Source: Clostridium sp. 1001271st1 H5 (GTDB lineage Bacteria; Bacillota; Clostridia; Lachnospirales; Lachnospiraceae). Taken from it: 64,000 nt of DNA. Of this stretch, positions 42,939 to 50,856 are shown piece by piece; position 1 is the first letter of the stretch, and the number at the start of each line of letters is the position of its first letter. The DNA lies in NCBI RefSeq assembly GCF_005845215.1, contig NZ_SPHO01000027.1, positions 1 to 64,000 of the forward strand, given 5' to 3'. Both the position numbers and the translations under genes were made by a program. The notes below the pieces were generated by a model. That model was not told the DNA's origin. It searched no databases and worked only from the letters and a program-made list of their open reading frames with translations.

Positions 42939-43502
42939 ATGGAGTTAGGACATACTATTCCGCTGCAGAAATACCTGAGGATGCAGCCGCCTCCGTATGG
43001 CGCGGGCTGTCCTCTCTTTTTCTGCTGGGAGCTTCACAGAATCATCCTGCAGTCCGGGGATACGCTGGTGGCTGTCAATGCCGGAAACCGCTTTGCAGTG
43101 GTATTGTGGGGGATGGACGCCGGTGCCTGGAACCACTACCAGGAGCATTTCCGGGAAGGGCTGGAAATGGCCATGGAGTCAGAGGGATATACCAGGGAGG
43201 AAATCCGTATATATTTGAAGCGGGCAGGGAAGTTCCAGGTCACAAAGACCCATGGAAGGCGTTCTGTGGCCGGGCTTAACCAGATGGACAACTGTCTGTG
43301 GAAAATCCCGGCCCTGGTGAAAAAAGGGCAGCTGTTCCAGCCTGTGCACTGCCATGAGGTAAATCGGGAACGCTGCCGGATGGCAGGGTACGAGGGCTGT
43401 CAGTATCCTGTGCAGTGCTTTGGCATGGATATGGAACAAATGCTTTCAGAACAGCAGGATGCACAGGAACCATGTCATGATACAATCCTGCAGCAGTCAT
43501 AG
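42939..43502 (+). CDS. DUF6933-like protein
   Basis: The 187-residue protein contains a segment resembling DUF6933 proteins: FCWELHRIILQSGDTLVAVN, NRFAVVLWGM, and THGRRSVAGLNQM. The domain is uncharacterised and is often found beside small HTH proteins. The last ~70 residues are Cys/His-rich (HCHEVNRERCRM, YEGCQYPVQCF) and might bind metal. It overlaps the convergent gene at its 3' end by 28 bp. The function is unknown. Confidence 0.6.
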   Translation: MELGHTIPLQKYLRMQPPPYGAGCPLFFCWELHRIILQSGDTLVAVNAGNRFAVVLWGMDAGAWNHYQEHFREGLEMAMESEGYTREEIRIYLKRAGKFQVTKTHGRRSVAGLNQMDNCLWKIPALVKKGQLFQPVHCHEVNRERCRMAGYEGCQYPVQCFGMDMEQMLSEQQDAQEPCHDTILQQS

Positions 43503-43873
43503 GTCAGAGCCAAAATAGCATCACCGCCGTCCGAATCCATGAATATATGTACGGCCATCATGAACGCCATATACATTCCCTTGCAGTTTTCCGTAATATC
43601 CAGGCCGCTGCTGTTGCGAAAGAGGACATCGATGGTCCCGCTGTCCCGTTCAACCTGCAGCAGGGAAGAGGTCATCTGGGCGTATTCCTTGAAGATGGGA
43701 AGAAGTGTGTGGTCGAACCATATATTGTGCCGCTCATATTGGGCCAGCAGGGCAGTCTCGCGGATGTTTCTGACTGCCTCCCTGGCCATCTCCAGTTCCT
43801 TTTCTGACATGCAATCCAGCAATCCATAGATATCTTTGGCATTGCCGGCGTCTGTGAAGTCGTATTGTTCCAT
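43475..43873 (-). CDS. hypothetical protein of the same regulon
   Basis: The 132-residue, mostly helical, acidic protein has no family I recognise. Its promoter region carries operator copy C between a TATAAT and the ribosome binding site (GAGGTGAG), so it is probably controlled by the XRE regulator at 42685. Its 3' end overlaps the convergent DUF6933-like gene. Confidence 0.7.
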   Translation of the reverse strand: MEQYDFTDAGNAKDIYGLLDCMSEKELEMAREAVRNIRETALLAQYERHNIWFDHTLLPIFKEYAQMTSSLLQVERDSGTIDVLFRNSSGLDITENCKGMYMAFMMAVHIFMDSDGGDAILALTYDCCRIVS

Positions 43874-43903
43874 AATCTCACCTCATTGAATTCTTTGAAT
43901 GCT

Positions 43904-43919
43904 GGACTGGTTCTGGTCC
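43904..43919. promoter_or_regulatory. operator copy C with minus-strand promoter
   Basis: GGACTGGTTCTGGTCC. On the minus strand it lies two bases after a TATAAT -10 box (43922-43927), so binding would block initiation of the gene at 43475-43873. Confidence 0.6.
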
Positions 43920-43993
43920 CATTATATCATAAAACCTGCGCAATATGAAGGAGGAAATGGACTGAATTGGGTTCATATAACGGGGCACAAGAG

Positions 43994-44030
43994 AAGGGCC
44001 GTACACGGTATGCGCAGTGTACGGCCCTTT
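43994..44030 (-). terminator. terminator of the encapsulin operon
   Basis: Stem AAGGGCCGTACAC (43994-44006) with GTGTACGGCCCTT (44017-44029), 13 bp long. On the minus strand a T-rich TTCTCTT follows. Confidence 0.7.
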
Positions 44031-44055
44031 AAGGGTACATGTATAACGGGATTGT

Positions 44056-44868
44056 CTATTCAAACACAACGATTGCTTCCGGATTTTTAATCCGCAGCGC
44101 AGCTGTCTCCATCAGGCGGAAGACATGATTAAAATCTTTCATTTCCGAGTAACCGATAGAGAAGTCCATGCCCAGGGCCAGGTCCATGTATTCCGGTTCC
44201 GCACACACCAGGACCGCCTTGCCTGTGCCAAAATCGCCAAGTGGGAGGATGTGGCCGTCAATCAGCTTTTTGATGCGGTCTGATTCCAGCATTCCGGCAG
44301 ACTGCTGCAGGCGCTGCAGCGCCAGATATAAATCCGGGCTCACAACCAGGGCCTTGCGTCCCTGGCAGCCGGCTGAGAATAGGTGTGAAATGCCTTCTGC
44401 CACATTAATAAATGCATTCTCTCCCTGGTTCCAGTCCTTCATCTTAATATGATAGGAACCGGAGGCATTCATCAGACCCTGTAGGCTGAGGGAATCATTG
44501 CCATAGAGAATCAGCTCATCCTCGCGTTTGGCAGCCCGCTTTGCAGCAGCCCGCACAGAGCTTAAATCAAGAGGATAGCCATTCTTTTCAGCTTCCTCAA
44601 TATCCCTCCATGAGAGAAGGAAATCCTCATAAAACAGGGGAAGCTCCACCTGGCGTCTGCCGGACATACGGCCGATGCCATTGTCTAGTATCTCTTCCTT
44701 ATCAGGACCGTCCACCGGTACCATGGAAGCGCCGGCGCCCAGGGGCCCGAACAGATTTAAAAAGCGGCGGCACACCAGATGTTTTTTTAGTGCTCCGATT
44801 GCTGCGTCATCAATTTGTGCCCAGAATTCTGATGAAAATGGTGCACTCTCTCTTGCTAAATAGTCCAT
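44056..44868 (-). CDS. family 1 encapsulin shell protein
   Basis: The 270-residue HK97-fold protein is of the encapsulin/linocin M18 family: MDYLAREXAPF-like N-terminus, KKHLVCRRFLNLFGPLG, WRDIEEAEKNG, and AALRIKNPEAIVVFE at the C-terminus. It should assemble into a T=1-type icosahedral nanocompartment. The upstream cotranscribed gene encodes a ferritin-like protein with a C-terminal targeting peptide, so the compartment stores iron. GGGAGG precedes the ATG. Confidence 0.95.
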   Translation of the reverse strand: MDYLARESAPFSSEFWAQIDDAAIGALKKHLVCRRFLNLFGPLGAGASMVPVDGPDKEEILDNGIGRMSGRRQVELPLFYEDFLLSWRDIEEAEKNGYPLDLSSVRAAAKRAAKREDELILYGNDSLSLQGLMNASGSYHIKMKDWNQGENAFINVAEGISHLFSAGCQGRKALVVSPDLYLALQRLQQSAGMLESDRIKKLIDGHILPLGDFGTGKAVLVCAEPEYMDLALGMDFSIGYSEMKDFNHVFRLMETAALRIKNPEAIVVFE

Positions 44869-44882
44869 AGGTTCCCTCCTTA

Positions 44883-45266
44883 TTATGATTCGTCCAGCAG
44901 ACTGCCTACCGACAGCGGCCTGGAGGCAGTCTCCTCACCGGCAGCGTCAGAAGGAGCAGCGGCTGCTATGCCAAGTTCCTCCAGCATTTCCTTTACCTCT
45001 GACTCCCCGGAGAGGAAGAAATCCGTCTCCCTGGGGTCCAGGTAGCGCATCAATGTAATTAATTCTCCCATATGTGCCTTCTCTTCGTCACGAATGTCAG
45101 CCAGAACAGCCTTGGCTGCCGGGTCGTCCGTGGCCAGGTAGTGGGATTCATAGAGATAGATGGCTTCCAGCTCACCGGCTATATCCAGCCGGATGGCCTG
45201 CATCAGCTCTGCATTGCTCAGTTTCCGTTCAACATTTCCCTGAAAGGGGTTTGCAAAATTTGGCAT
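44883..45266 (-). CDS. encapsulated ferritin-like cargo protein
   Basis: The 127-residue helical protein has ferroxidase residues Glu32, Glu62 and His65 in GELEAIYLYESH and DEEKAHMGEL, the same numbering as EncFtn. The C-terminal tail SRPLSVGSLLDES (115-127) is a typical encapsulin cargo-loading peptide, joined by an Ala-rich linker. Start 45266 is set by AAAGGAGG; the open frame continues 99 bp farther into the promoter. It oxidises Fe(II) for mineral storage in the shell (family knowledge). Confidence 0.93.
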   Translation of the reverse strand: MPNFANPFQGNVERKLSNAELMQAIRLDIAGELEAIYLYESHYLATDDPAAKAVLADIRDEEKAHMGELITLMRYLDPRETDFFLSGESEVKEMLEELGIAAAAPSDAAGEETASRPLSVGSLLDES

Positions 45267-45301
45267 GTGTTTCCTCCTTTGGTCTGCTTTATTGTGTTTG
45301 A

Positions 45302-45316
45302 TTATAATAATGATAA
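45302..45316. promoter_or_regulatory. Fur/PerR-like box in the encapsulin promoter region
   Basis: TTATAATAATGATAA matches the PerR box TTATAATNATTATAA at all but one position, and is also similar to Fur boxes. It lies between the -10 and the ribosome binding site of the cargo gene, where binding would repress transcription. Confidence 0.55.
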
Positions 45317-45336
45317 TAATTACTATTTCTGTTTTT

Positions 45337-45365
45337 ATAATAGCATACGCCAGGATGAATTGCAA
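45337..45365 (-). promoter_or_regulatory. promoter of the encapsulin operon
   Basis: Minus strand TTGCAA (45360-45365), 17 bp, TATTAT (45337-45342), about 70 bp before the cargo gene's ATG. Confidence 0.65.
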
Positions 45366-45516
45366 GGATTATTTTTCAAAGATTTTGCAGAAATATAAGA
45401 TTATGGCAGATGAATGGCAAAGGCAGCTGAGATAAAGGGTATAGGAATTATATGATTGAGGCAAAGGGTATGGGGACCAAATGACGTCCACATGACATCA
45501 ACAGGGAATTAACAGG

Positions 45517-45637
45517 ATATCCACAAAGTTATCCACATTATCCACCGAAAACACTAGATATTTCATGTGAATCGTCTGAAAATACCAGATTTGGTACTGT
45601 GTATAACTGAATTGAGGGGATGAAGGATTGTGGATAA
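45517..45637. promoter_or_regulatory. cluster of DnaA-box-like sites
   Basis: ATATCCACA (45517), TTATCCACA (45529, consensus), TTATCCACC (45538), TGTGTATAA (45598, inverted, matches TTATNCACA) and TGTGGATAA (45629, inverted consensus). They lie in a gene-free stretch between the encapsulin promoter and tRNA-Pro. No dnaA/dnaN is near, so it is more likely a DnaA-binding cluster than oriC. Confidence 0.5.
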
Positions 45638-45798
45638 GTATTGGAGGGGAACTTTGTTTATGGCGGAGGGATTATGCCGGGGGGATGTAAGAAAAAGAAT
45701 GGAATAAAATAGAAGAACGTGGTATAATCAATCAGGTGCCTGTTAAAGGCGGATGTGGAAGAACATGATATTTGGTATGTATGAAATGCAAATAAAAA

Positions 45799-45829
45799 AT
45801 GCCAGAAGCCTTTAAAAGGATTCTGGCAT
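45799..45829 (-). terminator. terminator of tRNA-Pro
   Basis: ATGCCAGAA (45799-45807) pairs with TTCTGGCAT (45821-45829). On the minus strand it is followed by a T run (TTTTTTATT). Confidence 0.8.
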
Positions 45830-45835
45830 AAAAAA

Positions 45836-45909
45836 TCGGAGTAACAGGATTTGAACCTGCGACCTCTCGGCCCCCAGCCGAGCGCGCTACCAAGCTACGC
45901 CATACTCCG
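45836..45909 (-). tRNA. tRNA-Pro (GGG)
   Basis: Minus strand: acceptor CGGAGTA/TACTCCG, anticodon stem CTCGG/CCGAG with loop CTGGGGG (anticodon GGG), T-loop GGTTCAAATCC, discriminator A, no encoded CCA. Confidence 0.95.
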
Positions 45910-45925
45910 TTCTTGAACCTTGATT

Positions 45926-45954
45926 ATTATATCAGATATTTTCCATTTTGAAAA
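45926..45954 (-). promoter_or_regulatory. promoter of tRNA-Pro
   Basis: Minus strand TTTTCA (45949-45954), 17 bp, TATAAT (45926-45931), 17 bp before the tRNA. Confidence 0.6.
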
Positions 45955-45987
45955 GACCTAATTTTAATTTATTCGGAGAATTTAAAA

Positions 45988-46794
45988 ATGACACAGATAC
46001 CAGGTAAGAAAAAGCGGATTGTCAGTTTTGATTTGGATATGACGCTGCTGGACCATAAGACATGGAAGATTCCGGAAAGCGCTATGAAGGCCCTGGAGCT
46101 GCTGCGGAAGGATTCAGTCATCGTTATAGGAAGCGGCAGGAACATGGACCATGAGATGAGCGCTGTGTACAGGGATATGGTTATGCCGGATGCAGTGATT
46201 CACATGAACGGCACGCGGGTGGTGGCAGAGGGAAATGTCCTGTTTGAGCATCTGATGGACAAGGACAGGCTCAGGGCGCTGCTGGAATACGGCGAGGCCC
46301 ATGGGATTTCCCTGGGGGTCAGCCAGGAGGGCGATGATTATTATATCCACCCCGAGGGCGTAGTGCGCATGGACCAGCTTCGCTGGGGCGTTTCGGAGCG
46401 CAATTTTAAGGATGGCTGGAAGCTGATGGATATGCCGGTCAGGACCCTGGTGTACATAGGCGGTCCGGAGGGAGCCAGGGAGCTGGAAGCCCATTTTCCT
46501 GAATTCAAGTTTCCCATGTTCTCGGGGAACATGGGAGCGGATGTGGTGGAACAGGAGGCGTCCAAGGCAGAGGGGCTGAAGCGGCTGTGCCAGTATTATG
46601 GCATTGGCCTGGGACAGACCATTGCCTTTGGAGACAGCATGAATGACTATGAGATAGTCCGGGAGGCCGGCATCGGCATAGCCATGGGCAATTCCGTGGA
46701 GGAGCTGAAGGCTGTGGCGGATTATGTCACAGATGATATTGACCGTGACGGGGTATGGAAGGCCTGCAGGCAGCTGGGCCTGATTCAGATTTGA
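45988..46794 (+). CDS. HAD-superfamily (Cof-type) phosphatase
   Basis: The 268-residue haloacid dehalogenase hydrolase of subfamily IIB has motif I SFDLDMTLLD, motif II VIGSGRN and motif III/IV AFGDSMNDYEIVREAGIGIAMGN. Such enzymes dephosphorylate sugar phosphates or other small phosphates. A C2-type cap lies between residues ~85 and ~190. The gene stands alone. Confidence 0.9.
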   Translation: MTQIPGKKKRIVSFDLDMTLLDHKTWKIPESAMKALELLRKDSVIVIGSGRNMDHEMSAVYRDMVMPDAVIHMNGTRVVAEGNVLFEHLMDKDRLRALLEYGEAHGISLGVSQEGDDYYIHPEGVVRMDQLRWGVSERNFKDGWKLMDMPVRTLVYIGGPEGARELEAHFPEFKFPMFSGNMGADVVEQEASKAEGLKRLCQYYGIGLGQTIAFGDSMNDYEIVREAGIGIAMGNSVEELKAVADYVTDDIDRDGVWKACRQLGLIQI

Positions 46795-46848
46795 CAGTTT
46801 AAAGAAATTATAAAGAGATAATTTATAAGAACATAAGGGAGAACGGGT

Positions 46849-48273
46849 ATGGCAAGAGAATTTGATGTAGTGATTATAGGAGCCGGGCCAGGGGGCTATA
46901 CGGCAGCGCTTAAAGCAGCGGAGTTTGGCCTCAAGGTGGTGGTGATAGAGGCAAAAAAGATTGGCGGCACATGTGTGAACAGGGGATGCATTCCCACCAA
47001 GGCATTGCTGCATGCATCCGATATGTTTCATATGATGCAGAGCTGTGATGAATTTGGCGTGTCCACGGATTTCATTTCCTTTGATTTTGGAAAAATGCAG
47101 AAGTATAAGAAAAAAGCAGTGGTCAAATACCGGGAGGGCATCCAATACGGCTTTGAGAAGCTGGATGTGGAAATTGTATACGGAACAGCGGTCCTTCGCA
47201 GGGACAGGACCGTGGAGGTGGAGCTTAAGGAGGGCGGCCGGGAATTCTACCGGGGAAAAGCAGTCATCATAGCCACTGGTGCCGTACCCTACATGAGCCG
47301 GATTCCCGGCTCCAACCTTTCCGGCGTGTGGAACAGCGACAGGCTGCTGGCAGCGGAGAGCTGGAACTTTGACAGGCTGACAATCATGGGCGGAGGCGTT
47401 ATTGCGGTGGAATTTGCCACCATGTTCAATAACCTGTGTTCCCATGTGACCATTGTGGAAAAACAGAAGCATCTGATGGCACCTATGGATGATGTGATGT
47501 CCGCTGAGCTGGAAAAGGAGCTGCGCCAAAAAGGAATTGATGTATACTGTGACGCCACAGTCACTGAGATATTGGAGGAAGAGGGCGGACTCAGCTGCGT
47601 CATTACTCCCAACGGGGAGGGCGAGCCCGTTAAAATGCGGGCAGGGCAGATACTGATGGCCATTGGACGCCGTCCTAATGTGGAGAAGCTTTTGGGCAAG
47701 GATATTTCCCTTGAAATGGAAGGCGGGAAGATAGCTGTAAACAGCGACTTCCAGACCAGCGAGCCGGGAATTTACGCCATTGGGGATGTGTCCGCCAGGA
47801 CCCAGCTGGCCCATGTGGCAGCGGCACAGGGAACCTATGTAGTGGAGAAGATTGCCGGAAGGCCCCACAGCATCAAGCTGGAGGTAGTGCCGAACGGTAT
47901 GTATGTGTCCCTTCCAATCGTGCCAAACTGTATCTATACAGACCCTGAGATTGCCACGGTTGGCATTACGGAGGAAATCGCCAGGGAAAAGGGGCTGAAG
48001 GTGCGCTGCGGTCATTTTTCCATGAGGGAAAATGGAAAGTCCATCATAACAGGCGGGGAAAATGGATTTATCCGTCTGGTTTTTGAGGCGTACTCCAATA
48101 CAATCGTGGGAGCCCAGATGATGTGTCCCAGGGCAACTGACATGATTGGGGAAATCGCTACTGCCATTGCCAATGGGCTGAGCGCAGAGGAAATGTCCTT
48201 TGCCATGCGGGCCCAGCCTACTTACAATGAGGGAATCGGAGCTGCTATCGAGGATGCCATGAGGAAGAGATAG
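46849..48273 (+). CDS. lpdA: dihydrolipoyl dehydrogenase (FAD disulfide oxidoreductase)
   Basis: The 474-residue flavoprotein has FAD motif IIGAGPGGYTAALKAAEFG, the redox disulfide GGTCVNRGCIPTK, a second nucleotide-binding motif GGGVIAVEFA, the FAD-phosphate motif YAIGDVSA, and the C-terminal H-P-type end around QPTYNEGI, where HPT is the usual catalytic form and here His is replaced by Gln. No pyruvate dehydrogenase or glycine cleavage genes are adjacent. The loss of His in the C-terminal active-site motif is unusual and could alter activity. Confidence 0.85.
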   Translation: MAREFDVVIIGAGPGGYTAALKAAEFGLKVVVIEAKKIGGTCVNRGCIPTKALLHASDMFHMMQSCDEFGVSTDFISFDFGKMQKYKKKAVVKYREGIQYGFEKLDVEIVYGTAVLRRDRTVEVELKEGGREFYRGKAVIIATGAVPYMSRIPGSNLSGVWNSDRLLAAESWNFDRLTIMGGGVIAVEFATMFNNLCSHVTIVEKQKHLMAPMDDVMSAELEKELRQKGIDVYCDATVTEILEEEGGLSCVITPNGEGEPVKMRAGQILMAIGRRPNVEKLLGKDISLEMEGGKIAVNSDFQTSEPGIYAIGDVSARTQLAHVAAAQGTYVVEKIAGRPHSIKLEVVPNGMYVSLPIVPNCIYTDPEIATVGITEEIAREKGLKVRCGHFSMRENGKSIITGGENGFIRLVFEAYSNTIVGAQMMCPRATDMIGEIATAIANGLSAEEMSFAMRAQPTYNEGIGAAIEDAMRKR

Positions 48274-48336
48274 CGGGAGCAGGAGATGGAAGGATATGCA
48301 GACAGCTATGGCTGACAGATAGTAAGAAATGGAAGG

Positions 48337-50178
48337 ATGGATAATAGTATGAATGTAATTCAGGGCAGGTTGGATGCGCTGCGGGAATTGATGAAAGAGC
48401 GGGGAATGGATGCGTATATGATACCCACAGCTGATTTCCACGAATCTGAATATGTGGGAGAGCATTTCAAATGCAGGAAATATATGACTGGATTCACCGG
48501 CTCGGCCGGTACGGCCCTGGTGACCATGGACGAAGCCTGCCTTTGGGTGGACGGCCGGTACTATGTGCAGGCAGCGGCCCAATTAAAGGATACCACGGTG
48601 ACCATGATGAGGATGGGACAGGAGGGCGTACCGTCTCTGGGAGAATACCTGGATGAAAAGATGCCTGAGGGAGGCTGTCTGGGATTTGACGGCCGGGTCG
48701 TCAATGCGGCCGAAGGACTTGATTTGGAGGAACTGCTGGAGGAACGGGGCGCACACATTTCTTATGGGGAAGACCTGACAGGCATGATATGGAAAGACCG
48801 GCCTGAGCTGTCAGCAGAACCTGCATGGGTCCTGGATGAGCGGTATGCAGGAAAGAGCGCATCCGATAAGATAGCGGATGTGAGGGAGGCCATGAAAAAG
48901 GCCCATGCATCTGTCCATGTGCTTACCTCTCTGGATGATATTGCATGGCTGTTAAATATCAGAGGCAATGACATCCTGTACAATCCGGTGGTATTATCAT
49001 ATGCCCTGGTGACCATGGACCAGTTGTATCTCTTTGTCAACAGCAGTGTGCTGGAAGGAAAAGCTTATCCGTATCTGGAGGATGCAGAGGACATAAGCGT
49101 GAAGGAATACCTGGAACGAGCAGGCGTCACCGTGATGCCTTATGATGGTATATACCGCATGGCGGAGGAACTTAGGGGAGAGAGGGTACTGCTGGAGAAA
49201 TGCCGTGTCAACTATGCTGTGTACCGCCTGATTGACGGTTCCAATAAAGTGATTGACAGAATGAACCCGACGGCAGCCATGAAAGCGGTTAAGAATAAGG
49301 TTGAAATAGAAAATGAAAAGCGGGCCCATATCAAGGACGGCGTGGCCATGACCAAGTTTATCTATTGGCTGAAAACAAATATGGGCCGGATTCCAATGGA
49401 TGAAATCAGTGTGTCGGACTATCTTGAGAAACTGCGCAAGGACCAGGAGGGATGCATTGGACTGAGCTTTGCAACCATATCCGCATACGGAGCACATGCA
49501 GCTATGTGCCACTACTCAGCCACGCCTGAGAGCAATCTGCCTCTGGAGCCCAGGGGACTGTATCTCATTGATTCCGGGGGCCAGTATTACGAGGGAACAA
49601 CGGACATTACCAGGACCATTGCCCTGGGACCGGTGACAGATGAGGAAAGGGAGCATTTTACCTTGGTGCTTATGAGCATGCTGCGTCTGGGGGATGTAAA
49701 GTTTCTTCACGGCTGCCGCGGACTCAGTATTGACTATGCAGCCAGGGAGCCATTGTGGAGGAGAGGGCTTAACTATGAACATGGCACCGGCCATGGAGTC
49801 AGCTACTTGTCCAGTGTGCATGAGCGCCCCAACGGCATCCGCTTCAAGATGGTTCCGGAGCGCCAGGACAATGCGGTGATGGAAGCCGGCATGATTACAT
49901 CGGATGAACCGGGAGTGTATATTGAAGGAAGCCATGGAATCAGGACGGAGAATCTGGTTCTGTGTGTTGAGGATGAGAAGAATGAATACGGACAGTTCCT
50001 GCGGTTTGAATATCTGACATATGTTCCCATTGATTTAGAGGTAATTGACCGGGAGATTATGTCTGACCGGGATGTGGAACTGCTGAACCGGTATCATAAG
50101 CAGGTGTATGAGAAGATTAGTCCGTATCTGGACGAGGATGAGAGAGCGTGGCTGTCTGAGGCTACGGAGGCGGTTTGA
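48337..50178 (+). CDS. Xaa-Pro aminopeptidase (M24B, three-domain form)
   Basis: The 613-residue protein has two creatinase-like N-terminal domains (~1-310, with GFTGSAGTALV and LWVDGRYYVQA) and a C-terminal pita-bread metallopeptidase domain. Metal ligands are visible: Asp in LIDSGGQY, Asp in GTTDITRT, His in HGTGHGV, Glu in SDEPGVY and Glu in GIRTENLV. It removes N-terminal residues ahead of proline. The length fits the eukaryotic-like long form. Start at 48337; a second ATG four codons later is possible. Confidence 0.92.
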   Translation: MDNSMNVIQGRLDALRELMKERGMDAYMIPTADFHESEYVGEHFKCRKYMTGFTGSAGTALVTMDEACLWVDGRYYVQAAAQLKDTTVTMMRMGQEGVPSLGEYLDEKMPEGGCLGFDGRVVNAAEGLDLEELLEERGAHISYGEDLTGMIWKDRPELSAEPAWVLDERYAGKSASDKIADVREAMKKAHASVHVLTSLDDIAWLLNIRGNDILYNPVVLSYALVTMDQLYLFVNSSVLEGKAYPYLEDAEDISVKEYLERAGVTVMPYDGIYRMAEELRGERVLLEKCRVNYAVYRLIDGSNKVIDRMNPTAAMKAVKNKVEIENEKRAHIKDGVAMTKFIYWLKTNMGRIPMDEISVSDYLEKLRKDQEGCIGLSFATISAYGAHAAMCHYSATPESNLPLEPRGLYLIDSGGQYYEGTTDITRTIALGPVTDEEREHFTLVLMSMLRLGDVKFLHGCRGLSIDYAAREPLWRRGLNYEHGTGHGVSYLSSVHERPNGIRFKMVPERQDNAVMEAGMITSDEPGVYIEGSHGIRTENLVLCVEDEKNEYGQFLRFEYLTYVPIDLEVIDREIMSDRDVELLNRYHKQVYEKISPYLDEDERAWLSEATEAV

Positions 50179-50856
50179 GGCTACGAAGGCGGTTTGAGAT
50201 ATGGGGAAGGGGAATAGGTGTTTTTTGGGGGTGTGCAGGGTGTAGTTATGGTTTGGGCAGGTTTGGGGATGAGGGTGAAGCTGGCAGCAGGGGTGTACGG
50301 ATTGAGAAATAGTGGAAGGGATGGGGCTGGAGCTGGTTTTCAGTCTTGCCCCGGTGCAGATAGCGGGTGTTGGGGGTTGGGTTAAACGTTGGTGACGCGA
50401 CGTGGGATTAGCAGGTTAAAGGTGGCTGGGCAGTCCGGCGGCATTGCAGAATGCAGAGCAGTGCTGCAGGAGGTGTCCGGCCTTTTTTGGGGGATGGTGA
50501 GATGCGTGCTTTGGTCAATTGATATGGTTATACATCAGGGAAAATATATGGTAGAATGGCCATAGGGATTTTAAGTGAGAGGATGTTTGAGAACATTTGA
50601 CGGGGAGATTGGGAGCCATAGAAGTGGGATGTTTGGAAACCTGGAGATGTTAAAAGCTGAAAATGGGATTTGACAGGCGGGTAGAGTGGCAGTGGGAAGA
50701 AGTCAGGGGAATAGGAAGGAAATTCGGATGGCAGGTGAACTGTGTCTAAACATGAATAGCAATCAGAACGAATTCAAACAGGGAAGTGTCAGATGGAGTT
50801 GGACTGGGGATTGTTGCAGGTATAGGAATTTAATGTGAATATTAGGAGACGGAAAA
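50179..50856. other. gene-free, purine-rich intergenic region
   Basis: About 680 bp without a supported gene. It starts with a direct duplication of GAGGCTACGRAGGCGGTTT covering the end of the peptidase gene (about 50158-50196). The plus strand is strongly G/A-rich, in the same style as the start of the following gene. A possible promoter TTATAC-18 bp-TAGAAT lies at 50528-50557. Confidence 0.5.

Noticed and set aside
45517..45637. Chromosomal oriC
   Set aside because: DnaA boxes are present, but there is no adjacent dnaA, dnaN or rpmH and no clear AT-rich unwinding element with DnaA-trio repeats.
45726..45830. A 16-codon ORF upstream of tRNA-Pro terminator
   Set aside because: It has a weak ribosome binding site, no homology, and runs into the terminator stem; no support for translation.
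46114..48582. An 822-codon open frame on the minus strand
   Set aside because: It is antisense to the well-supported HAD phosphatase and dihydrolipoyl dehydrogenase genes. Its composition (His, Cys and Ser rich without motifs) is typical of a shadow frame.
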